Shown in pieces: positions 8,397 to 17,256 of a stretch of 64,000 bases of DNA (position 1 is its first letter; every line of letters starts with the position of its first letter). The stretch is from contig NZ_JBNNUK010000008.1 of the NCBI RefSeq assembly GCF_050279675.1, forward strand, positions 1-64,000. Direction: 5' to 3'. The stretch comes from Viridibacillus sp050279675. Its GTDB lineage: Bacteria; Bacillota; Bacilli; Bacillales_A; Planococcaceae. The position numbers and the translations under genes are program-made. Below the pieces are notes generated by a model. That model did not search any database. It was not told where the DNA came from and saw only the letters and a list, made by a program, of their open reading frames with translations.

Positions 8397-10199
8397 ATGT
8401 GTGGAATTGTTGGATATATCGGTTTTTTGGATGCGAAAGAAATCCTTTTAAAAGGCCTTGAAAAATTAGAGTACCGTGGATACGACTCTTCAGGTATCGC
8501 ACTTCGTAATGAAGCAGGGATTACAGTCTTTAAAGAAAAAGGACGTATCGCTGACTTACGCGCAGTAGTAGAAGAAGACGTTTTAGCTAACACAGGAATT
8601 GGTCATACACGTTGGGCAACTCATGGCGTGCCAAACCAACTTAATGCGCATCCACATCAAAGTGCATCAGGTAGATTTACACTTGTGCATAATGGTGTTA
8701 TTGAAAATTATCATTTATTACAAGAAGAATTTTTACAAGGCGTGGATATGAAATCCGATACAGATACAGAGGTTATTGTGCAGTTAGTTGAAAAGTTTGT
8801 GATTGATGGAATGACTACAGAAGAAGCATTCCGTTATACATTAGCTTTACTACACGGTTCATATGCTATTGCTTTACTTGATGCAGCGGAAGAAGAAACA
8901 ATCTTCGTCGCTAAAAACAAAAGTCCGTTACTAGTAGGTATGGGTGAAGGTTTTAACGTCGTGGCATCTGATGCTATGGCAATGCTACAAGTAACAGATC
9001 AATTTGTAGAACTGCATGACAAAGAAATCGTTATCGTACGAAAAGAAGCGATGACGATTAAAAACCTAGATGGCACAGTAGTAGAACGTTCGCCATATAC
9101 AGCTGAGTTGGATATGAGTGACATTGAAAAAGGCACATATCCTCACTACATGTTGAAAGAAATCGATGAACAACCAAGTGTTGTCCGTAAAATCATTCAA
9201 GCTTATGAAAATGAACAAGGTGAACTGGCTATCGACCCTGCAATTGCAGAAGCATTGCACGAAGCAGATCGCCTATATATTATTGCAGCAGGCACAAGTT
9301 ATCATGCTGGTTTAGTAGGGAAAGAATACTTCGAGAAAATCGCACGTATTCCAGTTGAAGTGCATATCTCAAGCGAATTTGGCTACAATATGCCACTACT
9401 GTCTGAAAAGCCACTCTTCATTTTTATCACACAATCTGGTGAAACAGCAGATAGCCGCCAAGTATTAGTTAAAATTAAAGAGCTAGGTTATTCAACGTTA
9501 ACAATTACAAACGTACCTGGTTCAACACTGTCACGCGAAGCAGATTACACAATGCTTTTACATGCTGGTCCAGAAATCGCTGTAGCCTCTACTAAAGCAT
9601 ATGTAGCCCAAGTGGCGGTACTAGCAATTGCGGCATATGTAGAAGCAAAATCTCAAGGAATTGCAGTAAACTTCGATCTGAAAAAAGAGTTAGCTATCGT
9701 AGCAAATGCAATTCAGTCAATCGTCGATTCAAAAGAAGTCTTTGAAATAGCATCTAAAGAATATTTATCAACAACACGTAATGCATTCTTCATCGGTCGT
9801 AATATCGATTATTGCGTAAGTGTAGAAGGTGCATTGAAATTAAAAGAGATCTCTTACATCCAGGCTGAAGGTTTTGCTGGAGGAGAACTAAAACATGGCA
9901 CAATTGCTTTAATTGAAGAAGGCACGCCAGTAATTGCACTTGTTACGCAAAAATCAGTTAGCCTAAATATACGAGGTAATGTTAAAGAAGTAACAGCACG
10001 TGGTGCAAACCCATGTATTATCTCTATGGAAGGCATGGAACAAGATGGCGACGCTATCGTCCTGCCACAAGTACACCCATTACTAACACCACTTATGTCA
10101 GTAGTGCCGTTACAGCTTATAAGCTACTATGCAGCACTTTATCGCGGTTGTGATGTAGATAAACCACGTAACTTGGCTAAATCAGTTACGGTTGAATAG
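8397..10199 (+). CDS. glmS: Glutamine-fructose-6-phosphate aminotransferase GlmS
   Basis: A 600-residue enzyme that makes glucosamine-6-phosphate from fructose-6-phosphate and glutamine, the entry to amino-sugar and cell-wall synthesis. The N-terminal glutaminase domain starts MCGIVGY, with Cys2 as nucleophile after removal of Met. Two SIS sugar-isomerase domains follow (about residues 285-600). The ATG at 8397 is fixed by the need for N-terminal Cys and by GGAGG 8-9 bp upstream. The open frame continues upstream to 8193, but that part is the ribozyme and is not protein. Confidence 0.97.
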   Translation: MCGIVGYIGFLDAKEILLKGLEKLEYRGYDSSGIALRNEAGITVFKEKGRIADLRAVVEEDVLANTGIGHTRWATHGVPNQLNAHPHQSASGRFTLVHNGVIENYHLLQEEFLQGVDMKSDTDTEVIVQLVEKFVIDGMTTEEAFRYTLALLHGSYAIALLDAAEEETIFVAKNKSPLLVGMGEGFNVVASDAMAMLQVTDQFVELHDKEIVIVRKEAMTIKNLDGTVVERSPYTAELDMSDIEKGTYPHYMLKEIDEQPSVVRKIIQAYENEQGELAIDPAIAEALHEADRLYIIAAGTSYHAGLVGKEYFEKIARIPVEVHISSEFGYNMPLLSEKPLFIFITQSGETADSRQVLVKIKELGYSTLTITNVPGSTLSREADYTMLLHAGPEIAVASTKAYVAQVAVLAIAAYVEAKSQGIAVNFDLKKELAIVANAIQSIVDSKEVFEIASKEYLSTTRNAFFIGRNIDYCVSVEGALKLKEISYIQAEGFAGGELKHGTIALIEEGTPVIALVTQKSVSLNIRGNVKEVTARGANPCIISMEGMEQDGDAIVLPQVHPLLTPLMSVVPLQLISYYAALYRGCDVDKPRNLAKSVTVE

Positions 10200-10276
10200 G
10201 AAATTGTTATTATAAGGATGAATTGTTGAATGACAACAAAGTCGGGTACTGACATTCAACGGTATATATGAAATCA

Positions 10277-10320
10277 ACTAAAAAACTTGATCCATTAGCC
10301 ATGGATCGAGTTTTTTAGTA
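10277..10320 (+). terminator. Terminator after glmS
   Basis: ACTAAAAAACTTGATCCAT pairs with ATGGATCGAGTTTTTTAGT (one G-T pair) around a short loop. The long symmetric stem with A and T runs could act in both directions. Confidence 0.88.
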
Positions 10321-10360
10321 TAAATTTATTTAAGTCTGTTTTCTCCGGGATTTTTGTTCT

Positions 10361-10394
10361 TCAACTTGAATTCTAGATTTAGAATTCAAGTTGA
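10361..10394. repeat. Perfect 15-bp inverted repeat
   Basis: TCAACTTGAATTCTA (10361-10375) and its exact complement (10380-10394) are separated by GATT. There is no T run and no gene within 200 bp, so it is neither an obvious terminator nor an obvious operator. Confidence 0.75.
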
Positions 10395-10473
10395 TAATTT
10401 ATAACAAAATTCGATTATTTTAAATAAAGTTTGATCAATCTTTATAAATAGCTTATGCAAATAATCGCTCAAA

Positions 10474-10498
10474 TAAAAAAACATCAGAACACTGATGT
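10474..10498 (-). terminator. Orphan minus-strand terminator-like hairpin
   Basis: Read on the minus strand, ACATCAG-TGTT-CTGATGT is followed by a T-rich run. No minus-strand gene lies upstream within reach. It may be left from a lost gene. Confidence 0.45.
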
Positions 10499-10615
10499 AA
10501 CAATGTTCTTGAGTTTTTTGATTCAATAAAAATAATTTATTCATATTAATGCAAGTTTTTTTGATAAAATATACAGTATGATATATTTTTAGTAAATAAA
10601 GGGAGTTTTAGTGTG

Positions 10616-10837
10616 ATGAAATTGTGGTGGATAACTAGTCTATTTTGGTTAGTGTTATTTGTTGCTACAGCAATATTTATTGGGGTTAGAAAAGTAGATG
10701 GTTCTGGCTTAGAACAAACACCAGAATTAAGAATAGTAGCATTTATTGTATTGGGATTTGTTTTCGTTTTTATTTTATTATTTCAATTACTTTTTCTATA
10801 CTTTGCCCGAAAAAGCAAAAAAGTATCTATCCAATAA
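10616..10837 (+). CDS. Small two-pass membrane protein (DUF3923-like)
   Basis: A 73-residue protein with two hydrophobic segments (about residues 4-24 and 41-65) joined by a loop carrying VDGSG and TPELR, ending in a basic tail. Length and the loop motif resemble DUF3923 proteins of Bacillales and staphylococci; this is recalled similarity, not a search. AAAGGGAG precedes either the ATG at 10616 or a GTG one codon earlier. Function is unknown. Confidence 0.75.
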   Translation: MKLWWITSLFWLVLFVATAIFIGVRKVDGSGLEQTPELRIVAFIVLGFVFVFILLFQLLFLYFARKSKKVSIQ

Positions 10838-11048
10838 TAAAAAAGCACCCAAACTCATCTAAAGCTACAGAACTTATAGCTCTTAAATAAAGTTGCAATG
10901 TTTTTGCCTTAGATTATTTTCTAAGGTTTTTTTATTTAACTAAACCAGATAATAGCTTATGAATAAATATACTTAAACAGACGGTGCGGGTTAGTTCCAT
11001 AAGGAATGTGTAAGATTGTATTATAAACACAAGGGGGATATAGAAGTG

Positions 11049-11384
11049 ATGCGAAAAAGTAAACATAATGCTGAATATTACATATAGGGAGATAATTGTG
11101 ATGGATGGCATCTATTGAAAAATCAAGATTTAAGTATTATTCATGAACGTATGTCTGCTAATACATCTGAAGTTAAATATTATCACCAAAGACACGCCAA
11201 TTTTTCCTCGTCTTATCAGGAATAGCAATCATTGTGGTAGATGGTAAAGAGATTACTATAAATCCGCAAGAGGGAGTGGAAATTCCTCTTTTAGTGTCAC
11301 ACCAAATATTTAATAGGTAATGAAGTTGAGTTTTTGGTGACTTCTCAACCGACAAGTAAAGGTGATAGGATTTTAGTGGAATAA
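11049..11384 (+). pseudogene. Cupin-domain protein, broken
   Basis: A single cupin can be read across three frames. The first part (MRKSKHNAEYY...GDNCDGWHLL...IHERM) contains an in-frame TAG near 11085. A frameshift near 11192 continues as FFLVLSGIAIIVVDGKEIT-like sequence, and a second shift near 11315 continues to FLVTSQPTSKGDRILVE and the stop. A ribosome site (AAGGGGG, 11030s) remains upstream. One nonsense and two frameshift lesions mark it as decayed. Confidence 0.8.
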
Positions 11385-11425
11385 GGAGCATCAAAATAAT
11401 TAATCTTTTTTATAAAAAACAAAGG

Positions 11426-11471
11426 AAAGCTATCGTTTTGATCAATCTTTATTCAAAACGATAGCTTTTTA
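11426..11471 (+). terminator. Terminator after the cupin pseudogene
   Basis: AGCTATCGTTTTG (11428-11440) pairs perfectly with CAAAACGATAGCT (11454-11466), followed by T residues. Confidence 0.88.
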
Positions 11472-11783
11472 TATGCAATTGAATCAAATCAAGAGTTTAT
11501 AGAATGAAAAAAGTTATTTATATTCTCAATTTCAAAAATTTAGGAGGATTTTAGCGAAAAGAATAGAATAGAATAGAATAGATACAGCGAAGAATAGCGT
11601 AGTTTAGCTTTTCAACTACTTCTTCGTCCTGAATGCGCCAAGAGGATGGGGTGTTTAGTTCTAATAGTATATTTGAGTGGTTTTAAAAATGGGTGATGCT
11701 ATCGAATATTCAAAATAATCATCATTACATACCGATAGTATCGCGTTGTTAATTTACCATGTCTAGTTCACACACAGTAAAAC
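11472..11783. other. Non-coding stretch with GAATA repeat
   Basis: No supported gene. A pentanucleotide repeat (GAATA four times in tandem) occupies 11561-11580. A 16-codon frame beginning near 11504 is too short to support. Confidence 0.5.
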
Positions 11784-11806
11784 TGTAGGTATATTTCGTA
11801 CCTACA
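11784..11806. promoter_or_regulatory. Palindrome upstream of the ABC-2 transporter operon
   Basis: TGTAGGTA (11784-11791) and TACCTACA (11799-11806) flank 7 bp. A TATAAT at 11837-11842 lies just downstream. It could be an operator for the transporter operon, but no regulator gene is adjacent. Confidence 0.5.
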
Positions 11807-11950
11807 ATTTTGGTATGTTGATTGACTTTTGAAGAATATAATATTTCGATACTACTAAATATAAAAGTCTTAGTACTAATTATTATATTCGTATTTAATA
11901 CAGAGATTAAAATAAATTGTTTTTTAAATAATTTATTTGGGGGGATGCTT

Positions 11951-13069
11951 ATGTGGAAGATGTTAAGGACTTTTTTTATCCTAGAGAAATCAAATAAAAA
12001 AAATATTTTTGCTTGTATTATCGTTGCATTATTTGTTTTTGGCTTAGTTTTATTTGTGAAAACCGAGGATTTAGGAAACTCAGTCATAGAAAAATCGGGT
12101 GAATATCAATCGCTTTCTTCAGCTTTGAATAGATTTCAAAATGTAGATGCTACTGATAGCGGGAATGGCAGCGACTTATATAAGAATTTAGTACGTCAGC
12201 AACAATTTGTAGCTAAGCAACGTATGGCACTAACAATGGATCGACCGGACTTGTTTTTGGATACAGCGATAGACCTTGCAAATTTAAGAGCTCAGTCATT
12301 TGATATGGAGGGGTTTGATGATGTTGCGATTTATCTACCTTCGAAAGTAGAAAATCAATTGGATAGTGTATTTTATCAATATATGAAGAAAACAGGGATT
12401 TTACTAACTATTGATTCATTATCTTTCTTTCAATTTCTCGCTTACCTATTTGGTGTGTTAGGTTCGGTTTGGTTTATTTTCATGTGTATTTATTCATGTG
12501 GAATCATGATAGAAGAATTCCAACATACATCTCTGATTAAGGGTTATCCTATAGCTTTTGATAAATACGTTGTAGCTAAATGTACGTCATCGATGCTCAT
12601 AGTAGGTGTATTTCTTCTAGAGTTATTTGTTTGTAGCCTGCCATTGGTTTATTTTAAGGGATTAGGAAATCCTTCTTATCCTATTGCCATCTTTAATGGT
12701 ATTTTTGAAGCTTATCCAATATACAAATACATAAGTTTATCTATACTTTATATGATTAGTATTGCCATTTTTGCAATTCTATTATCAGTAATTTTAAATG
12801 TTTTATTGAAGAATATGTATTTGACGCTATTTTTAGAATTGTTATTGTTTATTTTCCCTATGTTATTTCCAAACATGATGAATCTTGTTCCATTTAACCC
12901 ATTTAACTATTTGGATTTTTCTAACATATTGAATGGGCGGACGCTCGATCTTGAAAACCCAGTCGCTTTAAATAGCACACATGGACTTCTTTATATCTGG
13001 ATGAGTATTGCCATAATGGTAATCGCTGTAAAGCTATTCTTGACTACTGGAAAACTAAAAAGGGTATAG
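11951..13069 (+). CDS. ABC-2 type transporter permease subunit 1
   Basis: A 372-residue integral membrane protein. One membrane segment near residues 19-37 is followed by a roughly 110-residue outer loop, then five to six more segments to the C-terminus, the layout of ABC-2 export permeases such as those for peptides or sodium. The ATG at 11951 has GGGGGG 6 bp upstream; an ATG two codons earlier touches the ribosome site. It starts a three-gene operon with a second permease and an ATPase. The substrate is not evident. Confidence 0.85.
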   Translation: MWKMLRTFFILEKSNKKNIFACIIVALFVFGLVLFVKTEDLGNSVIEKSGEYQSLSSALNRFQNVDATDSGNGSDLYKNLVRQQQFVAKQRMALTMDRPDLFLDTAIDLANLRAQSFDMEGFDDVAIYLPSKVENQLDSVFYQYMKKTGILLTIDSLSFFQFLAYLFGVLGSVWFIFMCIYSCGIMIEEFQHTSLIKGYPIAFDKYVVAKCTSSMLIVGVFLLELFVCSLPLVYFKGLGNPSYPIAIFNGIFEAYPIYKYISLSILYMISIAIFAILLSVILNVLLKNMYLTLFLELLLFIFPMLFPNMMNLVPFNPFNYLDFSNILNGRTLDLENPVALNSTHGLLYIWMSIAIMVIAVKLFLTTGKLKRV

Positions 13070-13080
13070 GGGATGAGATC

Positions 13081-14274
13081 ATGTGGGCGTATTTTAAGTT
13101 TGAATTTTTACAATTTATTAGCAATAGAAAAAATATTGCAATTTATGTCATTCTACTTTTCTTCTCGTGTGATTTTGCACTAAAAATAGCTCCAACATAT
13201 AACCCAATTGAAAAAGTAGATGTAAGTGAAATTGAGGCACGGTATTTAACGAGGGAAGCATTTCTAAATAATGTTGTGATTGGTGAAGGGACGCACCATT
13301 TATCGAGTTATGCAGTCTCAATATTTCAAGAATGGAATGAATATGAAGGAGAAAGATTAGACGCTATCAAACAGCACAACCTGCAAGAGTATGCTGAAGC
13401 TACATCTAAGTGGTATACGTACTCTGATAAGCTGACTTTTCCCAATGCAATGGGTGTCCTATACTACAATCCGGGTTACTATACATTTGGAAATAATTAT
13501 GCAACGATGGACGGACACTATGCGTATTTATATTCTGCAAGTCGTTACAAAGGATATGCTGAAGGGAAATCCAATTTATCTGTAAATGTTTTCGAAGAAA
13601 GGACTGCGTTACAAACATTGCAACGCCTGCTAAACTCTTACCTGCCGCTAATTCTTATTGTTAGCTGTATACTCCTCACTGTGGATATCGTGTTGAAGGA
13701 TCGACGGAATCCTACATTGTTACAAGGTTTGCCACTTTCAGATTGGAGAAAGTTAATTGTTAAAGGATTAGTTTCCTTATTAGGAAGTCTCATAGCGATA
13801 ATCCCACTTTCTGTAGGTCTATTGATAATAGGTGGTCGAAATGGGTTTGGTGATTTTGATTTACCTGTTCCAATTTATTCTGCTGGTAAGGATGTATTTT
13901 CAAATATATTGATGGGGGAATATCTAGTTCAAAACATGCTATTCATTGTTTTGTGGTTTTTGTTCATCATTTCATTGTTACTACTTGTAAGTGTGTTGTT
14001 AAAAAACGAGTTTGCAAATTTAGTGGTAGGTTTCATGTTTGTTATTGCTGAATTTATTTACTTTGAAAGAGGGCTTGGTGCTGTTTGGAATGTTCAATGG
14101 TATCCAACGAGCTATGTTCAAGTAGGACAAATAATTTCAGGGTATCGGAACTTTCTCTATGGCTCTGAAACACTCACTTTTGGTAATGGAATCTTGGTAA
14201 TGGGATTGTGTTCGTTTATTTTTCTGATCTTGACTTTCTTGATCAGTAATCAAAGAAAATTTAAGCTACTTTAG
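13081..14274 (+). CDS. ABC-2 type transporter permease subunit 2
   Basis: A 397-residue membrane protein with the same plan as its upstream neighbour: a membrane segment near residues 17-33, a large outer loop rich in Tyr to about residue 180, then five or six segments. It begins 11 bp after subunit 1. The two permeases likely form a heterodimer. A GGGGATGAGATC ribosome site precedes the ATG. Confidence 0.85.
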   Translation: MWAYFKFEFLQFISNRKNIAIYVILLFFSCDFALKIAPTYNPIEKVDVSEIEARYLTREAFLNNVVIGEGTHHLSSYAVSIFQEWNEYEGERLDAIKQHNLQEYAEATSKWYTYSDKLTFPNAMGVLYYNPGYYTFGNNYATMDGHYAYLYSASRYKGYAEGKSNLSVNVFEERTALQTLQRLLNSYLPLILIVSCILLTVDIVLKDRRNPTLLQGLPLSDWRKLIVKGLVSLLGSLIAIIPLSVGLLIIGGRNGFGDFDLPVPIYSAGKDVFSNILMGEYLVQNMLFIVLWFLFIISLLLLVSVLLKNEFANLVVGFMFVIAEFIYFERGLGAVWNVQWYPTSYVQVGQIISGYRNFLYGSETLTFGNGILVMGLCSFIFLILTFLISNQRKFKLL

Positions 14275-14297
14275 TTTAACAGAGATGGAGGGAAGGT

Positions 14298-15203
14298 ATG
14301 ATTGAATTAAAAAATATTGCTGTTCAGTTTTCGGGGAGAGACATTTTAAAAGACATCTCTGTAATGTTCAATTCAGGCGAAATTATTGGTTTGGTAGCTC
14401 CCAATGGAACGGGGAAGTCAACGCTTATGAATGTCATCATGAATTACATTAATCCAAATAGTGGAAAAGTCATTTTAAATGATGAATTAGAATATACAAA
14501 TAAAAAGAATGAAGTGAAAATGCATCAATTAGTATCCATGATGCCTGATCAAAGTGACTTATATAATCAGATTTCCGGAAAAGAGCATCTAAAAATTTAC
14601 TCCACAATGTGGAATAGTAATCCAAAATTGATTGACAATACGATACAAGAACTAGGAATGGCATCATATATACATAAGCGTACAGGGACGTATTCTCTGG
14701 GAATGCGCCAAAGGCTTTGTTTTGCGATGCAAATTGTATCAGATACCCAAGTCATGTTAATGGACGAAGTGATGAATGGATTGGATCCTACTCATGTCGA
14801 ACTTATTTCGCAAATACTAGTTAAAAAGAAGTCCGAAGGGAAAACGATTATTGTAGCTTCCCATTTATTAGAGAATTTAGAGAAATATGCGGATCGTATT
14901 TTCTTTATAAAAAATGGCGAGTTAATACTTGTTAATACCATATCTCCAGGGTTTGAAGAAAGAGAAATCACAACAGTTCGAATATCAGAAATGACCGATA
15001 AGTTAAAAGAAGAGATTTCAAAAGAGTTTCCAGAAACAAAAGTACGATCATTGTCAAATGGCGCTACTTTACTAGATGTCCGCGGATATGATTCGAGTGA
15101 ATTAGGAAATATTTTAGCATTTCTTAAAGACAATCAAATAACAGAGTTTAGTTTTGGGAAAGTAACATTAAATGATTTGTATTCTATGTATTATCAAGAA
15201 TGA
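14298..15203 (+). CDS. ABC transporter ATP-binding protein
   Basis: A 301-residue ATPase with Walker A APNGTGKST (about 35-43), signature YSLGMRQRL (about 136-144), Walker B MLMDEVMNGLDP and the H-loop in ASHLL. The signature has SLGMRQ in place of the usual SGGxxQ, which is common in the BcrA/NatA-type branch. The extra 90 residues at the C-terminus are typical of that branch. It ends the operon and a terminator follows. Confidence 0.92.
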   Translation: MIELKNIAVQFSGRDILKDISVMFNSGEIIGLVAPNGTGKSTLMNVIMNYINPNSGKVILNDELEYTNKKNEVKMHQLVSMMPDQSDLYNQISGKEHLKIYSTMWNSNPKLIDNTIQELGMASYIHKRTGTYSLGMRQRLCFAMQIVSDTQVMLMDEVMNGLDPTHVELISQILVKKKSEGKTIIVASHLLENLEKYADRIFFIKNGELILVNTISPGFEEREITTVRISEMTDKLKEEISKEFPETKVRSLSNGATLLDVRGYDSSELGNILAFLKDNQITEFSFGKVTLNDLYSMYYQE

Positions 15204-15248
15204 TGAGGTTATATAAATTTTAGATGCTATAAATAGTTTAACCATTTT

Positions 15249-15287
15249 ACTCCTTTGGATAGAATTATCTAAGGGGGTATTTTTATA
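15249..15287 (+). terminator. Terminator after the ABC-2 operon
   Basis: ACTCCTTTGGATA pairs with TATCTAAGGGGGT using two G-T pairs, followed by ATTTTTATA. Confidence 0.7.
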
Positions 15288-15577
15288 TTAAATAGAAAAA
15301 GAACATATGCATTCAAAAATGAATGAAGCAAAGAACGGTTCAGGCATTAAAGTAGATTATAGGGGTTAGCTAAAAATTCAAGATGTTCCTTACTAGGTAA
15401 GTCCATGACGCTAAAAGTTATTCCAAAATTACAAGACGATCTAGTATCACTACAGTAAGCCTTAATGCTGAGTGAAATAAAGGGTGCTGACAAGTATTGT
15501 GGCTCATCAACAACCTTCTTTTAATGTTTGTTTAAGTTAATTTTAAGATATATTGCCTGACTTGTACTTTCATTTAT
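15288..15577. other. Non-coding stretch, possibly a gene remnant
   Basis: Codon-like runs interrupted by stops are visible from 15306 to about 15480, but I could not assign them to a family. No intact frame has a ribosome site. Confidence 0.45.
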
Positions 15578-16744
15578 TCACTTAGCTTCGTTCACTGTTA
15601 AAGCAGGTCTCGTTAGAGAGAATATCGCACATAGTAAAGCTATAATTACAATTGCTCCTCCAACAGGTGCTGTACTTGTGACTCTACCCGTTTGTTGTAG
15701 TACGATACCACCGATTGCAGATCCTAAAGAAATCCCAATTTGTAAAGCAGAATTGTTAAAGCTTTGCTGTATATCAGAAGTATTAGGGTCAGTTTGAATA
15801 AGATAATTTTGTTGAGGTGGAGCAAGACTCCAACTTAGTGCGCCCCATATCATCATGACCACTAGGAATAGGAAAAGCGAAATAGTTGAGTAAGGGAGCA
15901 AAAATAATACTAAGGCGAAGGAGCCAATAACTAGTAAAATACTTTTAGGTGCCCCTAGCCAATCTCCAAGTGCGCCCCCAAATGCCCCGCCAAATACTGC
16001 TGAAATACCAAACAGTAAATAACATATGCTAATCCAATATTGGTTAAGATTTAGAGTAGATTCTAAGAAAGGAGTGAAATAAGCATAAATTGTGTAATGC
16101 CCTGCTAAAGTGAACATTGTTGCAAGATGTGCACTAGCAATTTTAAAACTTCCAAGTGCCTTTAGTTGTACAGATAGCGGCTTAACATCTCCTTCTGTAG
16201 GTATCGGTTCTAAAAATGTGTGAATGAGAATCATAGATCCGATTGATAAGAAACCAATCCCAAGAAATATTACTCGCCATCCAAAAGCATTGCTAATCAA
16301 AATACCAAGAGGTACTCCTAAAACAAGTGAAGAACTAATCCCCATATAAATAACGCCTATAGCTTTAGATCTATGAGCAGGCGAAACAATCTTCGCTGTA
16401 ATCGTTAGCGATAGTACAATAATTAGTGCAGTACTCATTGCAGTTATAACTCTTGAAACCATTATTAAAGAAAAGTTAGGACTAAAATATGTCATCAAAT
16501 TCCCAATGAAAAATATAAAAAGTGCAATAAGATACAAACGTTTCCTTTCAATTCTTGCGGTTAGTGTAAGAAGTATAGGCCCAGAAATAGCGAACACAAG
16601 TGCAAATACGCTAATAAGCTGCCCTGCGGTACCAAGAGTCACATTTAAATCATCAGCGATAATTGGTAATATTCCACCTACAATTAATTCAACGAGTCCT
16701 ACTGCGACAGTAGAAGCTGCGAGTATAAAAACTTTAAAATTCAT
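15578..16744 (-). CDS. pbuE: Purine (hypoxanthine/adenine) efflux transporter PbuE
   Basis: A 388-residue MFS protein (DHA1 family, twelve predicted segments). It closely resembles B. subtilis PbuE along its whole length, for example the start MNFKVFILAAS and the segment VELIVGGILP. PbuE exports hypoxanthine and, indirectly, adenine and guanine. The identity is strengthened by an adenine-type riboswitch with terminator 170 bp upstream, the same arrangement as in B. subtilis. The gene is monocistronic. GAGAATTTT precedes the start. Confidence 0.93.
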   Translation of the reverse strand: MNFKVFILAASTVAVGLVELIVGGILPIIADDLNVTLGTAGQLISVFALVFAISGPILLTLTARIERKRLYLIALFIFFIGNLMTYFSPNFSLIMVSRVITAMSTALIIVLSLTITAKIVSPAHRSKAIGVIYMGISSSLVLGVPLGILISNAFGWRVIFLGIGFLSIGSMILIHTFLEPIPTEGDVKPLSVQLKALGSFKIASAHLATMFTLAGHYTIYAYFTPFLESTLNLNQYWISICYLLFGISAVFGGAFGGALGDWLGAPKSILLVIGSFALVLFLLPYSTISLFLFLVVMMIWGALSWSLAPPQQNYLIQTDPNTSDIQQSFNNSALQIGISLGSAIGGIVLQQTGRVTSTAPVGGAIVIIALLCAIFSLTRPALTVNEAK

Positions 16745-16914
16745 TATAAAATTCTCCTTTTCCTACTAAATTGATAAAATAGAATACTTAGCTATTGACG
16801 GTAAAAGTAAATGAAAAACTTTCCAACTTTACTCATCAATCATAAATTGTCATTATATTCACCTACGAATTGCTCTTCACAAATTATAAATTGGTTATTA
16901 CCTAATATTGGAAA

Positions 16915-16970
16915 ACAAAAAAACTCCTGACTACAAAAAATGAAAAGACATTTTCTGTAATCAGGAGTTT
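16915..16970 (-). terminator. Riboswitch-controlled terminator before pbuE
   Basis: On the minus strand, AAACTCCTGATTAC pairs with GTAGTCAGGAGTTT and ends in seven T residues. Its 5' arm is the 3' part of the aptamer, so ligand binding should prevent terminator formation. Confidence 0.93.
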
Positions 16971-17017
16971 ACGGTTCCTGGTAGAGACCCTCAAGCCGTA
17001 TTATTGAGGTTATACAT
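16952..17017 (-). promoter_or_regulatory. Purine riboswitch, adenine class
   Basis: The minus strand carries the aptamer core: TATAACCTCAATAATACGG, TTGAGGGTCTCTACCAGG, AACCGTAAACTCCTGATTAC. P2 (CCTCAA/TTGAGG) and P3 (CAGGA/TCCTG) are intact. The specifier base that pairs with the ligand is U (GATTAC, complement of A16960), which marks adenine rather than guanine (GACTAT). Overlap with the terminator makes it an ON switch: adenine allows pbuE transcription. P1 is short (TGTA/TACA). Confidence 0.93.
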
Positions 17018-17256
17018 ATAATTTCAATTAATTTCTAAGAAAATTTATCTGTTTTTCAGATTATCACACCATTCGTTATTACTCAAGCATAAATTTCACA
17101 TCATTCGACACGACTATTGATAATAACATTAGAAAATTACGATAAATAAGAATGGTTCCATTCCAAAACTGATAAGCTAGTCCCGAGCTTTATGTTCATA
17201 AAAAATAAAACAATCTATTACTGAGTGCATTTATCGAACTAACGATTCCAGTTAGT

